A DNA stretch of 64,000 nucleotides from Actinobacillus minor NM305 (GTDB lineage Bacteria > Pseudomonadota > Gammaproteobacteria > Enterobacterales > Pasteurellaceae): the NCBI RefSeq assembly GCF_000175195.1, contig NZ_ACQL01000031.1, positions 1 through 64,000 of the forward strand. The letters run 5' to 3'. Both the position numbers and the translations under genes were made by a program. The notes beneath the pieces were generated by a model. That model searched no databases. It had not been told where the DNA came from and was given only the letters and a program-made list of their open reading frames with translations. Below are positions 7,396-17,815 of the stretch, one piece after another; the stretch's first letter is position 1; the number at the start of each line of letters is the position of its first letter.

Positions 7396-8325
7396 ATGAA
7401 TAAACGCAACTCTCGTATTGGTTTAGTTGGCTCTATTGCAATTCATGGCGCCATTGTTGGGAGCGTTTGGGCGGCAATGACCCAACTGCCTCAAGAACCT
7501 ATCATCGAACAAGAGGTAACGAGCATTTCAATGGAAATGCTCGCCGGTGTGGAGCAACAAGCTCAAGTTGCTGTTGCACCAGAAGATACGCCTGTGCAAC
7601 CGGAAGTAGAAGAAAAAGAAACGCCAACCCCAGTTGAAGAACTAAAAGAAGAACCTAAAGTAGAACCACAAAAACCATTAAAAGTGGAACCTATTGCCGA
7701 AAAACCAAAAGAGAAAAAAGAAAAACCTAAAGAGAAAAAACCTGAACCGCCAAAAGAAAAACCTAAAAAAATCGAAAAAAACATTGAAAAACCGAAAGTC
7801 GAAAAACCAAAGCTGATAGAAAAACCGAAACCTGTACTGGAAAAACCGGCTAAACCAATTAAAGCCCTTGAAAAAGGAATTGAAGCTAAAGAAGGTATTG
7901 TGGCTAAAGCTGCCCCTAATCTTCCTCAAGCAATTAAAGCACAATCAGGTGTAGCACAAGGTAGCCCAGCTGGTAAAGGTAATATCGGTAGCTCAGCCGG
8001 TTCAGACAATGGTAATGCACCGAAAAGCACGGCATCAGGTAATGAAATCAATGCTTATAAAGTCACATTGCAACGGGCTTTACAGCGAAGAGCAAATAAT
8101 ACATATCCTGCGCGTGAAAAAATGATGAGAAAAACCGGAACAGTAACACTGTCATTTTCTGTTTCACCATCAGGACAAGTTACGAATGTACAGGTAATTA
8201 ATAGCTCTGGAAATTCAAACCTTGATGCGGCGGCAGTTAAAGCGGCACAAGGCACAAAAACAGAAGCTCCACCGGCAGGCTTCCCAAGCAATGTAACAGT
8301 TCCAGTTCGCTTTGCGATAGAGTAA
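7396..8325 (+). CDS. tonB: energy-transducing protein TonB
   Basis: A 309-residue TonB. An N-terminal membrane anchor covers residues 10-27, then a long Pro/Lys/Glu-rich periplasmic spacer (about 55-160) with repeated EKPK and KEKKP units, then a Gly/Ser/Ala-rich linker. The C-terminal TonB domain begins near residue 220 (ALQRRANNTYPAREKMMRK) and ends PVRFAIE. It links the ExbBD motor to TonB-dependent receptors. The repetitive codons create long open frames on the other strand that are not genes. Confidence 0.93.
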   Translation: MNKRNSRIGLVGSIAIHGAIVGSVWAAMTQLPQEPIIEQEVTSISMEMLAGVEQQAQVAVAPEDTPVQPEVEEKETPTPVEELKEEPKVEPQKPLKVEPIAEKPKEKKEKPKEKKPEPPKEKPKKIEKNIEKPKVEKPKLIEKPKPVLEKPAKPIKALEKGIEAKEGIVAKAAPNLPQAIKAQSGVAQGSPAGKGNIGSSAGSDNGNAPKSTASGNEINAYKVTLQRALQRRANNTYPAREKMMRKTGTVTLSFSVSPSGQVTNVQVINSSGNSNLDAAAVKAAQGTKTEAPPAGFPSNVTVPVRFAIE

Positions 8326-8331
8326 TTTCTC

Positions 8332-8378
8332 AAGCGGTTAATTTTTTTGTAAAATTTACAAAGAATTTAACCGCTTTA
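8332..8378. terminator. paired uptake-signal terminator after tonB
   Basis: Inverted copies of AAGCGGTTAA and TTAACCGCTT enclose an A+T-rich loop. Two opposed DNA-uptake signals forming a terminator stem is a common arrangement in Pasteurellaceae. Confidence 0.65.
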
Positions 8379-8394
8379 TTTTTATGAGGGCTTT

Positions 8395-8901
8395 ATGGCT
8401 GATCCACACATTCAATCCCCAATGGACTTTGGGGATTACCTTACCGTTATCATCTATCGTTCAGGCTTTATTATTGCGACATTGATGATATTTCTCTTAC
8501 CTTACCAATCTGAACCGGCTCAAAAAGGATTGTTAGTTGCTGGAACAATGCTTGGTTCATCTTTACATCTCTATCTCAAACAATTTCGCTTGATTTTTCA
8601 ATTCGCTGCTTGGATTGGATTACTTTGTGCTATTTTCAACTTACCAAGCCTAGCATTTGGAGCCATGTTACTTGTCATTGGTGGACTAAGCTATAAAGAA
8701 TACTTCTGTTTCCGGATTTTTGGGCTTAATTTCCAGCCTATCTTGGTAGGGATTTTATGGTTTGCTGTGTTGTTTGAACAAACGATACTTATTCAAATAC
8801 TAAGCGGCATTTGTGGTCTTTTACTACTGATTTTAACAATTCAAAAATGGCGTATGCCACTTCATTTTGATATTGGCGATAAAACAAAGTACCAAATTTA
8901 A
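8395..8901 (+). CDS. DUF2301-like integral membrane protein
   Basis: A 168-residue, very hydrophobic protein with about six or seven predicted membrane segments starting near residue 22 and no signal peptide. The composition and the motif GLSYKEYFCFRIFGLNFQP recall the uncharacterised DUF2301 family of integral membrane proteins; I am moderately sure of that. GAGGG lies before the ATG. It stands between terminators, so it is probably its own transcript after the tonB operon. Function unknown. Confidence 0.7.
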   Translation: MADPHIQSPMDFGDYLTVIIYRSGFIIATLMIFLLPYQSEPAQKGLLVAGTMLGSSLHLYLKQFRLIFQFAAWIGLLCAIFNLPSLAFGAMLLVIGGLSYKEYFCFRIFGLNFQPILVGILWFAVLFEQTILIQILSGICGLLLLILTIQKWRMPLHFDIGDKTKYQI

Positions 8902-8936
8902 TTTACGATTAATCGTGATAAATAAACATCTATAGC

Positions 8937-8976
8937 AAAAATAGTTGGTAAAATAATAATTATTACCAACTATTTT
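8937..8976. terminator. bidirectional terminator between the DUF2301-like gene and proA
   Basis: Perfect arms AAAATAGTTGGTAA and TTACCAACTATTTT around an A+T loop, between two convergent genes. Confidence 0.8.
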
Positions 8977-9032
8977 GTCCTATATGCCTAAAATAATGGT
9001 CACCAAAAGTATTTTGAGGTGATTTTAAAAAT

Positions 9033-10286
9033 TTATGCCCTAGAAAGATAATCTCCCTCACATACCCATTTATATGTGGTAAGTGCTTCTAAGCCCATTG
9101 GACCACGAGCGTGGAGTTTTTGGGTGCTTACTGCGACTTCTGCCCCTAAACCAAATTCGCCACCATCGGTAAAGCGTGTACTTGCATTGATGTATACCGC
9201 TGCTGCATCCACTTGTGCGACAAATTGGCGGGCGAGCTGATAGTCAGAGGTTAAAATGGATTCAGAATGTTGAGAACCATACTCTCGGATATGTGCCACC
9301 GCAGCACTCAAGCCTTCTACAACAACAAGATTTAAATCCAGTGAGAGCCATTCTTGGCGTAGTTTTGCCGGATCAAGCGGTTCAATTCCTTCACTTTTTT
9401 GCAAATCGTCCGTATGCAGTGTTACGCCAAGAGATTTCATACGTTCAACTAATTTTGGTAAGAAGCTATCAGCAATCGCTTTATCAACTAAGAGAGTTTC
9501 GAGTGTATTACACGTGCTTGGTCGTTGTGTTTTCGCATTAGCGATCACATCAAGCGCTTTGTCTTGGTCTGCGCTTTTTTCCACAAATAAGTGACAAACC
9601 CCGATTCCGCCGACAATTACCGGAATGGTTGAATTTTCTTTACAGAATTGATGTAAACCGGCACCACCACGAGGAATAACCATATCAATGTAGCGATCGA
9701 GTTTAAGAAGCTCAAGGAGTAAAGCGCGATCCGGATTAGTAATGGCTTGTACGGCGAATTTAGGGAGTCCGGCAGTTTCTAAGGCTTGTTGTACGACCTC
9801 AACTAAAATTGCATTGGTAAATTTGGTCTCTTTTCCACCACGTAAAATCACTGCGTTACCCGTTTTTAAGCAGAGAGATGCCACATCAATGGTTACATTT
9901 GGGCGAGCTTCGTAAATAGTTAAAATAACGCCGAGAGGAACGCGTTGGCGTTCAATTTTCAAGCCTGAATTCAGTACGCCACCATCAATAATTTGCCCAA
10001 CAGGATCTGCAAGTTTGGCAACATGGCGTACATCATTTGCAATCCCTTGTAAGCGACTTTTTGTGAGCAATAGGCGATCAATAATGGCGGAAGAGATGCC
10101 TTGTGATTGAGCAAACTCAATATCTTTAGCGTTGGCAGCCAAGATTTCCACAGAGCGTGCTTCTAGTGTGTCTGCAATGGTTAAAAGTGCGTGATTTTTT
10201 TGCACGTTGCCAAATTGTGCCATTTCAATGCTGGCAAGCTTGGCTTGCTGTGCAATCTGGAGAATATCTGATGTGAGTGAACTCAT
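9033..10286 (-). CDS. proA: glutamate-5-semialdehyde dehydrogenase ProA
   Basis: A 417-residue gamma-glutamyl phosphate reductase that makes glutamate-5-semialdehyde with NADPH in proline biosynthesis. The catalytic cysteine is in [10 protein letters not shown] (C259). Other family blocks are YEARPNVT near residue 125 and the cofactor region LRGGKE near 148. Full length and intact. proB, often adjacent in other bacteria, is not in this window. Confidence 0.95.
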   Translation of the reverse strand: MSSLTSDILQIAQQAKLASIEMAQFGNVQKNHALLTIADTLEARSVEILAANAKDIEFAQSQGISSAIIDRLLLTKSRLQGIANDVRHVAKLADPVGQIIDGGVLNSGLKIERQRVPLGVILTIYEARPNVTIDVASLCLKTGNAVILRGGKETKFTNAILVEVVQQALETAGLPKFAVQAITNPDRALLLELLKLDRYIDMVIPRGGAGLHQFCKENSTIPVIVGGIGVCHLFVEKSADQDKALDVIANAKTQRPSTCNTLETLLVDKAIADSFLPKLVERMKSLGVTLHTDDLQKSEGIEPLDPAKLRQEWLSLDLNLVVVEGLSAAVAHIREYGSQHSESILTSDYQLARQFVAQVDAAAVYINASTRFTDGGEFGLGAEVAVSTQKLHARGPMGLEALTTYKWVCEGDYLSRA

Positions 10287-10371
10287 TGAGCGATCCTATT
10301 TCTGACTAAACATAAATTATTCGCAAATTATGCTAAAATCTTCAAAATTGCAATCATTCTCTTAATAAAAT

Positions 10372-12312
10372 ATGACGAAAAATCTTATTCATATCTTGCC
10401 ACCACAATTAGCTAACCAAATCGCTGCCGGAGAAGTGGTCGAACGCCCAGCCTCGGTGGTTAAAGAGCTTGTTGAAAATAGTTTAGATGCCGGCGCAAAC
10501 CAAATTCACATTGAGATTGAAAAAGGGGGCGCTCAGCTGATTAAGATTCGAGATAACGGTTGTGGTATTGCTAAGCAAGACCTTGCCTTAGCGCTGGCTC
10601 GTCATGCAACCAGTAAGATTGCAACTTTAGAAGATTTAGAGTGTATTTTGAGTTTGGGCTTTCGTGGCGAAGCTTTGGCAAGTATCAGCTCTGTTTCTCG
10701 TTTAACATTAACTTCACGTCCTGAAGGTCAAACAGAAGCATGGCAAGCTTATGCGCAAGGGCGAGAGATGACGGTAGAAATTCAGCCTGCTTCTCATCCT
10801 GTCGGGACAACAGTGTCGGTTGCCAATTTATTTTTTAATACGCCGGCACGCCGTAAATTTTTACGCACCGATAAAACGGAATTCCAGCATATTGATGAGG
10901 TAATTCGCCGAATTGCATTAGCTAAACCGCATGTTACTTTTATTTTGTCTCATAATGGCAAAGTGGTTCGACAATATCGTAAGGTATTAGATAACTCGGT
11001 AGAGCAACAACAAAAACGTGTTGCAGCGATTTGTGGCGATGCATTTATTCAACAGGCCACTCATATTGATTGGCAACATGGCGATTTACATTTGCATGGT
11101 TGGGTTGGTATGCCAACGCTTGCCCGTACGCAAAATGATTTATGTTATAGCTATGTAAATGGGCGAATGATGCGAGATAAAACCATTAACCACGCCATTC
11201 GTCAAGCATATGGTGATAGTATTGCGCAAGGTGATTATCCGGCATTTGTTATCTTTTTAGATTTAGACCCAAGCCATGTAGATGTGAATGTTCATCCCGC
11301 GAAACATGAAGTGCGTTTTCATCAGGGGCGTTTAGTGCATGACTTTATTTTGCAAGGTGTACATCAGACATTACAGCAGCAAGCACCACTTGCTTTGATG
11401 TTAGAAAGCCACACTGATGAAATTCATGAGGCCGTTCCAGTTTATTCACAAGATACAAATCGAGCTGCGGCTGGCGAGAATATTTTTGCGGGGCAGATGG
11501 CGTCTTCCACAAAATATCACGGGCATTCCGGTGGGAATGGTGGACGAACAACATTTTCATCGCATATCCCAACAAAATCATCTTCACCTTCGGCACAACG
11601 TTGGTATAACGAGCTTATTACAACAGAAAAATGTGAGGAAGACGATTTTCATCAGCCTGTTGCAATTTTTTACCAAGATACGGCAAAACAGTCGGAACCA
11701 GAACGCTTATCTACTCACGTTGAACGAGCGTTACCATTAAATTCGGAAACGTTATCTGTTCCTCATTCACATGCAACTGTTTTAGCGATTGTGCAACAAC
11801 AAGCGGCATTATTAAAAGAGCATGAAAGCTTTTTCCTCTTGCCTTTAACCAAATTAGGGCAGTGGCATTGGTTAGAACGACTTAAATCAGGCGAAAGTCA
11901 ATCATTGCTGATTCCACTCACACTTACTTTGGAAGAAGAACAAAACGCTGTTTGGTCTCAACTCAAAGATGAGTTAGCGAAATGGGGCTTCCAAATCAGT
12001 GAGAAAAATTGGCAAGGCAAAGTGCGGCTTTCTATGAGTGCCGTACCAAAAGGGTTACGTGAACAAAATTTACAGCAGTTGCTCTTACTGCTTCTTCAAA
12101 TTTATGCCGTTACACATTCAAGACAGCAAGGTAAACAAGCGGTTGAATTAGATGATTTTTTTGCAAAATTTTATCAAAAACCAACCGCTTGGAGTGTAGC
12201 TGATGCCATTACGTTATTAGCAGAATTAGAGCAACATGACAGCAAATTGTTGCAAACATGGAAGATTCCCGTTGATTTCGGTCATTACTTAGTTGAAGCT
12301 GATGTCGCTTAA
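10372..12312 (+). CDS. mutL: DNA mismatch repair protein MutL
   Basis: A 646-residue GHKL ATPase. N-terminal motifs are ENSLDAGA (about 36-43), DNGCGI (about 62-67) and GFRGEAL (about 97-103); a variable linker spans about 335-460 and the C-terminal dimerisation domain follows. The metal-binding endonuclease motif DQHAxxE is absent, as in E. coli-type MutL working with MutH. Near the 3' end two opposed uptake signals (about 12138 and 12182) are built into the coding sequence. It converges with recN eight bases away. Confidence 0.95.
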   Translation: MTKNLIHILPPQLANQIAAGEVVERPASVVKELVENSLDAGANQIHIEIEKGGAQLIKIRDNGCGIAKQDLALALARHATSKIATLEDLECILSLGFRGEALASISSVSRLTLTSRPEGQTEAWQAYAQGREMTVEIQPASHPVGTTVSVANLFFNTPARRKFLRTDKTEFQHIDEVIRRIALAKPHVTFILSHNGKVVRQYRKVLDNSVEQQQKRVAAICGDAFIQQATHIDWQHGDLHLHGWVGMPTLARTQNDLCYSYVNGRMMRDKTINHAIRQAYGDSIAQGDYPAFVIFLDLDPSHVDVNVHPAKHEVRFHQGRLVHDFILQGVHQTLQQQAPLALMLESHTDEIHEAVPVYSQDTNRAAAGENIFAGQMASSTKYHGHSGGNGGRTTFSSHIPTKSSSPSAQRWYNELITTEKCEEDDFHQPVAIFYQDTAKQSEPERLSTHVERALPLNSETLSVPHSHATVLAIVQQQAALLKEHESFFLLPLTKLGQWHWLERLKSGESQSLLIPLTLTLEEEQNAVWSQLKDELAKWGFQISEKNWQGKVRLSMSAVPKGLREQNLQQLLLLLLQIYAVTHSRQQGKQAVELDDFFAKFYQKPTAWSVADAITLLAELEQHDSKLLQTWKIPVDFGHYLVEADVA

Positions 12313-12320
12313 CCGCTTGA

Positions 12321-14000
12321 TTATTCAGCAGCTGCTAGATCTAACATCTCTTGAGCATTGGCTAAAACCGCATCAGTAATTTTGCTTCCACCAAGTAAAC
12401 GAGCAAGGGCGTGTACACGCTCTTTCTCAGACAGTAAGCTCATTTGCGTTTCGGTTTGGTTATCTTGCACATATTTTTGAACATTAAAATGATGATGCCC
12501 ATAGCTTGCCACTTGCGGTAAGTGCGTGACACACAGCACCTGACATTTATTACCAAGCTGGCGGAGCAATTTACCGACAGTTGTTGCAGCAGCGCCACTA
12601 ATGCCAACATCCACTTCATCAAAGATAATGGTTGGTGTTGAGAGTTTATTGGCGGTTAAAACTTGAACGGCTAAAGAAATACGAGAAAGTTCGCCCCCTG
12701 AGGCAATTTTTGCTAAGGGTTGAGCCGTTTGTCCGAGATTGCTGCGCAAATTAAATTCGACAAAATCCGCACCATGAGGCGTTAATTTTTTCGGATCATG
12801 TTGTACATCAATAAAGAACTCACCATTTTCCATTGAGAGCTGTTTGATTTGCTGAGTTACTTGTTCCGCCAGCTTTTGTGCAGCAGCTAAACGTTGCTGA
12901 TAAATCTGCTCTGCTAGCATTAAACAAGCCTGATGTGCTTTTTTCTCATCTTCAATGAGCTTTTCTTCATTCTCTTCAAAATCCACTAAAGTTTGTAGCT
13001 CTTGCAGCAATACTTGATGATGTTGCCAAAGTTCGTGAGGCGAGACATAATGTTTTTTCGCTAGGCTCATTGTTTTGGCAATACGTTCATCTAACTCACT
13101 GAGTAATTCAGGATCTTGTTCGATGTGATTAGCTAATTGATGCACTTCAGAACTCGCTTCTTGTACTTGAATCAATGCTTCATTGAGCATATCCAGAGCA
13201 GACTGATACTGAGAGTCTACTTCAACTAAATCTTCTAAATGGCGAATAGCTTTGTAGATTAGAGAATCGGCATTAACACTATCTTCACTTAATAGATCCT
13301 GTACAGATTGTGAAAGCTCGATTAAAGATTCTGCATTAGATAAACGATTATGCGTTTCTTCCATTTCCTCAAATTCGCCTTCTTTAATGGCAAATTCATC
13401 GAGCTCATCAACCTGATATTGGAGTAATTGTCGGCGTGCTTCATTTTCTTGGCATTGCTGGCGAAAATTTTTAACCTGTTGATGAAGTTTGCGCCATTGT
13501 TGATATTGAGCTTGCATTTGAACTAAATAAGGCTGAATGCTTGCATAGTTATCAACAATTTCTAGTTGGTATTCACTTTTTAGTAATAGTTGTGGCGCAT
13601 GTTGCCCGTTTAAGTGAATAAGGTATTGCCCGAGTTCTCGTAGCTGTGAAACAGGTAATGGGCGATTATTTACAAAGGCCTTTGAACGCCCTTCGAGGTT
13701 AATCATGCGGCGTAAAATGCACTCATAAGGATTATCTTCATCCAATAATTCTTGTTCTTTAAGCCATAAATAAGCAGGGCTATCAGGCTGCATCTGGAAT
13801 GTTGCAGTAATATCTGCTTTATCTGCCCCATTTCGAATCATACTGCTTTCAGAACGATAACCAAGACACAAGCCTAATGCATCAATCCCGATAGATTTAC
13901 CAGCCCCTGTTTCCCCTGTGATAACAGACATGCCTTCGTTAAGTTCAAGATTAAGATGGCGAACAATAGCAAAATTATTGATAGTCAGTTGAGTAAGCAT
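12321..14000 (-). CDS. recN: DNA repair protein RecN
   Basis: A 559-residue SMC-like ATPase for double-strand-break repair. I choose ATG 14000 (MLTQLTINNFAIVRHLN) because it matches RecN starts and has AGGTG upstream; a GTG at 14009 would add three residues. Walker A is GETGAGKS at about residues 29-36. A long coiled-coil middle follows, and the C-terminal half has the signature ASGGELSRISLAV and the Walker B segment TIIFDEVDVGISG. LexA-like boxes lie just upstream, consistent with SOS control of recN in other gamma-proteobacteria. Confidence 0.95.
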   Translation of the reverse strand: MLTQLTINNFAIVRHLNLELNEGMSVITGETGAGKSIGIDALGLCLGYRSESSMIRNGADKADITATFQMQPDSPAYLWLKEQELLDEDNPYECILRRMINLEGRSKAFVNNRPLPVSQLRELGQYLIHLNGQHAPQLLLKSEYQLEIVDNYASIQPYLVQMQAQYQQWRKLHQQVKNFRQQCQENEARRQLLQYQVDELDEFAIKEGEFEEMEETHNRLSNAESLIELSQSVQDLLSEDSVNADSLIYKAIRHLEDLVEVDSQYQSALDMLNEALIQVQEASSEVHQLANHIEQDPELLSELDERIAKTMSLAKKHYVSPHELWQHHQVLLQELQTLVDFEENEEKLIEDEKKAHQACLMLAEQIYQQRLAAAQKLAEQVTQQIKQLSMENGEFFIDVQHDPKKLTPHGADFVEFNLRSNLGQTAQPLAKIASGGELSRISLAVQVLTANKLSTPTIIFDEVDVGISGAAATTVGKLLRQLGNKCQVLCVTHLPQVASYGHHHFNVQKYVQDNQTETQMSLLSEKERVHALARLLGGSKITDAVLANAQEMLDLAAAE

Positions 14001-14022
14001 AAAAAACACCTGAATAAAAATT

Positions 14023-14059
14023 TACTGTATATATAGTACTATTGATTTAATATACAGTA
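14023..14059. promoter_or_regulatory. LexA (SOS)-like operators before recN
   Basis: TACTGTATATATAGTACT at 14023-14040 closely follows the CTGT-N8-ACAG pattern with a symmetric TACTGTATA half. A second half-site, TATACAGTA, lies at 14051-14059 in inverted sense. E. coli recN is also preceded by more than one LexA box. Orientation and spacing fit recN (minus strand). Confidence 0.6.
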
Positions 14060-14190
14060 AAGTGTTTTTATCCAGAGAATTTTAGCTAAATCAAATAAAT
14101 CATAGATAACGCTCGCAATCGCTATGCGAAACCTCATAAAATTTGGTACACTTGATTGGCTTAATTTTATATCTAATAGGAGAAACCAAA

Positions 14191-14982
14191 ATGGCACGTC
14201 GTCCACTTGTAATGGGTAACTGGAAATTAAACGGTAGCAAAGCATTCACTAAAGAATTAGTCGAAGGCTTAAAACGTGAATTAGATGGCGTAACTGGCTG
14301 TGATGTTGCGATTGCACCACCGGTAATGTACTTAGCAGAAGCGGAAGCAGCATTAGCAAGTTGTGGCTGCGATTGCAGTACGAAAAAAATCATCTCTTTA
14401 GGTGCGCAAAACGTTGATATTAACGTACAAGGTGCATTTACTGGTGATATTTCAACAGAAATGTTAAAAGATTTCGGTGCGAAATATATCATCATTGGTC
14501 ACTCTGAGCGCCGTACCTACCACAAAGAAAGCGATGAATTTATTGCGAAAAAATTTGAAGCAATTAAAAAAGCAGGTTTAGTACCAGTATTATGTATTGG
14601 TGAATCTGAGGCTGAAAACGAAGCGGGTCAAACAGAAGCAGTATGTGCAAAACAAATTGATGCAGTAATCAATGCATTAGGTGTTGAAGCATTTAACGGT
14701 GCCGTAATCGCATACGAACCAATCTGGGCAATCGGTACAGGTAAATCTGCAACTCCAGCACAAGCTCAAGCGGTTCACGCATTTATCCGTGGTCATATTG
14801 CAGCGAAATCACAAGCAGTTGCGGATCAAGTAATTATCCAATACGGTGGTTCTGTAAATGATGCGAACGCAGCAGAATTATTCACACAACCGGATATTGA
14901 TGGCGCATTAGTTGGTGGTGCATCATTAAAAGCACCAGCATTTGCGGTTATCGTAAAAGCAGCAGAAAAAGCGAAAGCGTAA
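14191..14982 (+). CDS. tpiA: triose-phosphate isomerase
   Basis: A 263-residue glycolytic enzyme interconverting dihydroxyacetone phosphate and glyceraldehyde 3-phosphate. Start ATG 14191 gives [15 protein letters not shown] with the catalytic lysine at residue 12; AGGAG lies upstream. The catalytic histidine is in IIIGHSERR and the catalytic glutamate in [11 protein letters not shown]; the phosphate-binding YGGSV and GALVGGASL loops are present. Single gene with its own terminator. Confidence 0.97.
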   Translation: MARRPLVMGNWKLNGSKAFTKELVEGLKRELDGVTGCDVAIAPPVMYLAEAEAALASCGCDCSTKKIISLGAQNVDINVQGAFTGDISTEMLKDFGAKYIIIGHSERRTYHKESDEFIAKKFEAIKKAGLVPVLCIGESEAENEAGQTEAVCAKQIDAVINALGVEAFNGAVIAYEPIWAIGTGKSATPAQAQAVHAFIRGHIAAKSQAVADQVIIQYGGSVNDANAAELFTQPDIDGALVGGASLKAPAFAVIVKAAEKAKA

Positions 14983-15004
14983 TTTTTCCCAATTAAATAT
15001 TTTT

Positions 15005-15043
15005 AATCCTGATAAGGCTATTGGCTTTATCAGGATTTTTTTA
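15005..15043 (+). terminator. terminator of tpiA
   Basis: Arms AATCCTGATAA and TTATCAGGATT around a twelve-base loop, followed by a run of seven Ts. Confidence 0.85.
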
Positions 15044-15131
15044 TCGGTTGTATAGCTATCTTATTTAGTTCTTCCCTTCTGTTTATCTTTATATTTTAAC
15101 AAATTTCTAACATAAAATACTTGATCTAAAT

Positions 15132-15150
15132 CTAATTGCGAATTATTATC
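15132..15150 (+). promoter_or_regulatory. candidate Fur box of the heme cluster
   Basis: CTAATTGCGAATTATTATC matches the 19-base Fur consensus at 12 of 19 positions, with the whole right-hand half ATTATC intact. It lies 24 bases before the first heme-transport gene, so iron repression of the cluster is likely. Confidence 0.5.
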
Positions 15151-15173
15151 AATAATAAAATAAGGAGATTGAT

Positions 15174-16007
15174 ATGATATTCGTAAAAAAATTATTTCTC
15201 TTTTCTTCAGCAGTAATACTATCCGCTGTCACAATGGCACAAGAACGTATTGTGAGTATTGGCGGTGATGTGACTGAAATTATTTATGCATTAAATGCCG
15301 AGCAACATTTAGTCGGTCGAGATAGTACCAGCATGATCCCACAAGCAGTTAATGCCTTACCTGATATTGGTTATATGCGTCAACTCAATGCCGAAGGCAT
15401 TTTGGCATTAAAACCAACCAAAGTCATCGCAACCGAAGTCGCCCAACCTTCTATCGTCTTGGAACAGCTGAAATCCGCAGGAGTAAACGTAGATACCATT
15501 CCGTTTAAATACAGTGCTGAAAATGTGGTTGAGAAAATCAAAAAGGTGGGTGAAAGCCTTGGAAAGCAAACGTAAGCGGTCACTTTAGCTGAAAATTTTG
15601 CAAATGAACTTAAAGCCATTCCGAATTCACCTTTAGATGTTCGCATTTTGTTTGTGCTAAATCGTGCGGGGGCAAATCAAACAGTAGCAGGGAAAGATAC
15701 TGTAGCCGATGAAGCGATTAAATTGATCGGTGCTAAAAATGCGATGGAAAATAATGTCCGCTTTGTGCCGATTTCACAAGAAGGCGTGATTGTTGCGAAT
15801 CCTGATTTAATCGTGATGACCCGTTTAGGCATACAAAATTTAGGCTCAACCGAGAAAGTCTGGGAATTACCGGGTATTGCACATACCAATGCAGGCAAAA
15901 ATAAACAGCTTGTGATCGTAGAAGATATTGCCTTTATGTCCTTTGGTTTAACCACGCCCAAAGCCCTTTTAGCACTTCGCCAAGCAGCTGAACAGGTGAA
16001 AAAATAA
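15174..16007 (+). pseudogene. heme-binding periplasmic protein gene (hmuT/hutB type) with an in-frame stop
   Basis: Read through, this frame encodes about 277 residues of a heme ABC-transporter binding protein: signal peptide of about 22 residues ending VTMA, then [35 protein letters not shown] and, after the stop, VLNRAGANQTVAG and PDLIVMTRLG. A TAA at 15573-15575 interrupts it after residue 133; the same frame continues without a shift to the stop at 16007. The stop lies in TAAGCGGTC, one base from the uptake-signal core CAAGCGGTC, and is followed by the usual flanking AAATTTTGCAAA, so a single C-to-T change from a glutamine codon is the simple explanation. A sequencing error cannot be excluded. 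The 3' part overlaps the hmuU start. Confidence 0.8.
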
Positions 16008-16999
16008 TGGCTAACCGTGCGGTTTGGTTAATTGGCTTGCTGATCTTTTTATTGGTCGCCGTGTTAATCACGTCAAATATAGGTGCGTTGTCTTTGACTT
16101 GGCACGATCTTTGGCATAGTCAGATCAATGATAACCAATGGCAAATTTGGCTCAACATACGTTTACCCCGTATTTTATTGGCAGTTTTAGTCGGTTTAGC
16201 CCTTGCACTGTCAGGCTCATTATTTCAGGGACTTTTTCATAACCCGATGGCAGATCCTGCATTAATCGGGGTAAATAGTGGTGCTGCGTTAGCGGTCGGA
16301 TTATCGATCTTAATTCCTAGCCTATTACCCACGGAGTTTGCCCTTTACAGCACAATGGTTGCTGCCTTTATCGGTAGTTTAATCGTTTCGACGCTGATTT
16401 ATGCCTTGAGTTACCGCTCCCACGCTTCTGTCAATAAATTATTACTGGCGGGCATTGCAGTTAATGCCCTTTGTTTTGCTGCAGTCGGTGTTTTGACTTA
16501 TTTAAGTAACGATCAACAGCTACGTCAATTTAGCCTTTGGACAATGGGTAGCCTTGGGCAAGCACAATGGAAGCCGGTATTAGTTGCAACTTTTGTCATT
16601 ATTCCAACCGCTTGTTATTCGCTACTGCTGGCAAAGCAACTCAATTTATTACAACTTGGCGATGAAGAAGCACATTATTTAGGCGTTAATGTCATCCGCT
16701 TAAAAAAACAGCTCATTCTACTAGGGGCATTACTAGTTGGGGCAGCGGTTGCAGTAAGCGGAGCGATTGGCTTTATCGGCTTAGTAATTCCCCATTTAGT
16801 TCGATTCAAATTAGGAGCGGATCATCGCTGGGTTTTACCTGCATCCGCTTTGTGTGGGGCTATTTTACTGTTAATTGCGGACACTATTGCTAGAACTGTG
16901 ATTGCTCCAGCTGAATTGCCTGTGGGAATGCTTACTAGCCTCATCGGTGCCCCCTATTTTTTATGGTTAGTGGTTCGTTACAAGGAAGGAAGCCGATGA
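16007..16999 (+). CDS. hmuU: heme ABC transporter permease
   Basis: A 330-residue inner-membrane permease of the FecCD/BtuC family with about ten hydrophobic segments. Typical blocks are LRLPRILLAVLVG-like sequence near residue 50 (IRLPRILLAVLVGLALALSG), the following NPMADPALIGVNSGAA, and near the C-terminus GAIGFIGLVIPHLVR, which contacts the ATPase. It forms the membrane channel with hmuV. Its start touches the end of the broken hmuT frame and its stop overlaps hmuV, so transcription and probably translation are coupled. Confidence 0.9.
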   Translation: MANRAVWLIGLLIFLLVAVLITSNIGALSLTWHDLWHSQINDNQWQIWLNIRLPRILLAVLVGLALALSGSLFQGLFHNPMADPALIGVNSGAALAVGLSILIPSLLPTEFALYSTMVAAFIGSLIVSTLIYALSYRSHASVNKLLLAGIAVNALCFAAVGVLTYLSNDQQLRQFSLWTMGSLGQAQWKPVLVATFVIIPTACYSLLLAKQLNLLQLGDEEAHYLGVNVIRLKKQLILLGALLVGAAVAVSGAIGFIGLVIPHLVRFKLGADHRWVLPASALCGAILLLIADTIARTVIAPAELPVGMLTSLIGAPYFLWLVVRYKEGSR

Positions 17000-17796
17000 T
17001 TTGCAAAAATTTCTCAGAATCTGACCGCTTGTTAGTGGTTGAAAAGCTCTCTTTCCAGCTACAACAGCAACCGATTTTGCAAAATATTTCGTTTCACGTA
17101 CCACAAGGGCAATTAACCGTGCTTATCGGCCCAAATGGTGCAGGGAAATCGACCTTGATGCGAATTTTATCAGGCTACGTAAAAGCTCAAGGAGATTGTG
17201 CGTTTCACCAAAAAGCACTGAGCGAGTATTCCCCCGTAGAACTGGCTCAGCAACGTGCGGTAATGCGACAACATAGCCAACTGAATTTCCCGTTTTCAGT
17301 GGAAGAAGTGATCCGCATGGGCGGTTATCATCGCCGTAAACAAGATGTTGAACGATGGCTCGAAACGGTGATTGAGATTACCGATTGCCAATCGCTACGC
17401 CATAAAGCCTACCGCCAATTATCTGGTGGCGAGCAACAACGTACCCAGCTGGCACGAGCGTTATTACAACTTTGGGCAGAAGAGATGCAAGGCAAACTGC
17501 TGTTTCTTGATGAACCAACATCTGCCTTTGATCTCTACCATCAACAGCAATGTTTACGCTTAATGAAACAACTTTGTACGGAAAAAGGGCTGACAGTATT
17601 TTGTATTTTGCACGATCTAAATCTCGCCTCTCTTTATGGCGATCACATTTTATTACTGGCAGACAAGCAGATTCAGGCACAAGGAAAGCCGCAAGATGTA
17701 CTGACAGAAACGCTGATTCAGCAATGGTATAAGGCAGAAATTAAAACATTACCTCACTATGCCACCCAAACCCCACAGTTTCAATTTTGCTATTAA
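16996..17796 (+). CDS. hmuV: heme ABC transporter ATP-binding protein
   Basis: A 266-residue ABC ATPase. I start it at ATG 16996, overlapping the permease stop (CGATGA) with AAGGAAGG upstream, instead of the longer frame from 16963. Walker A is GPNGAGKST (residues 45-53), signature LSGGEQQR near residue 145, Walker B LLFLDEPT near 170, switch histidine in ILHDLNLA. It powers heme passage through hmuU. An uptake-signal core lies at its 5' end (about 17014). Confidence 0.93.
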   Translation: MICKNFSESDRLLVVEKLSFQLQQQPILQNISFHVPQGQLTVLIGPNGAGKSTLMRILSGYVKAQGDCAFHQKALSEYSPVELAQQRAVMRQHSQLNFPFSVEEVIRMGGYHRRKQDVERWLETVIEITDCQSLRHKAYRQLSGGEQQRTQLARALLQLWAEEMQGKLLFLDEPTSAFDLYHQQQCLRLMKQLCTEKGLTVFCILHDLNLASLYGDHILLLADKQIQAQGKPQDVLTETLIQQWYKAEIKTLPHYATQTPQFQFCY

Positions 17797-17815
17797 ATGA
17801 ATAAAAGGAGAGAAA

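Noticed and set aside
7563-7944. Long open frames on the minus strand within tonB
   Set aside because: They arise from the Pro/Lys repeat codons of TonB, give Phe/Gly-rich nonsense proteins and have no ribosome sites.
15648-16007. Separate gene made from the second half of hmuT
   Set aside because: It lacks a ribosome site and signal peptide and continues the first half in the same frame, so it is part of a broken gene.
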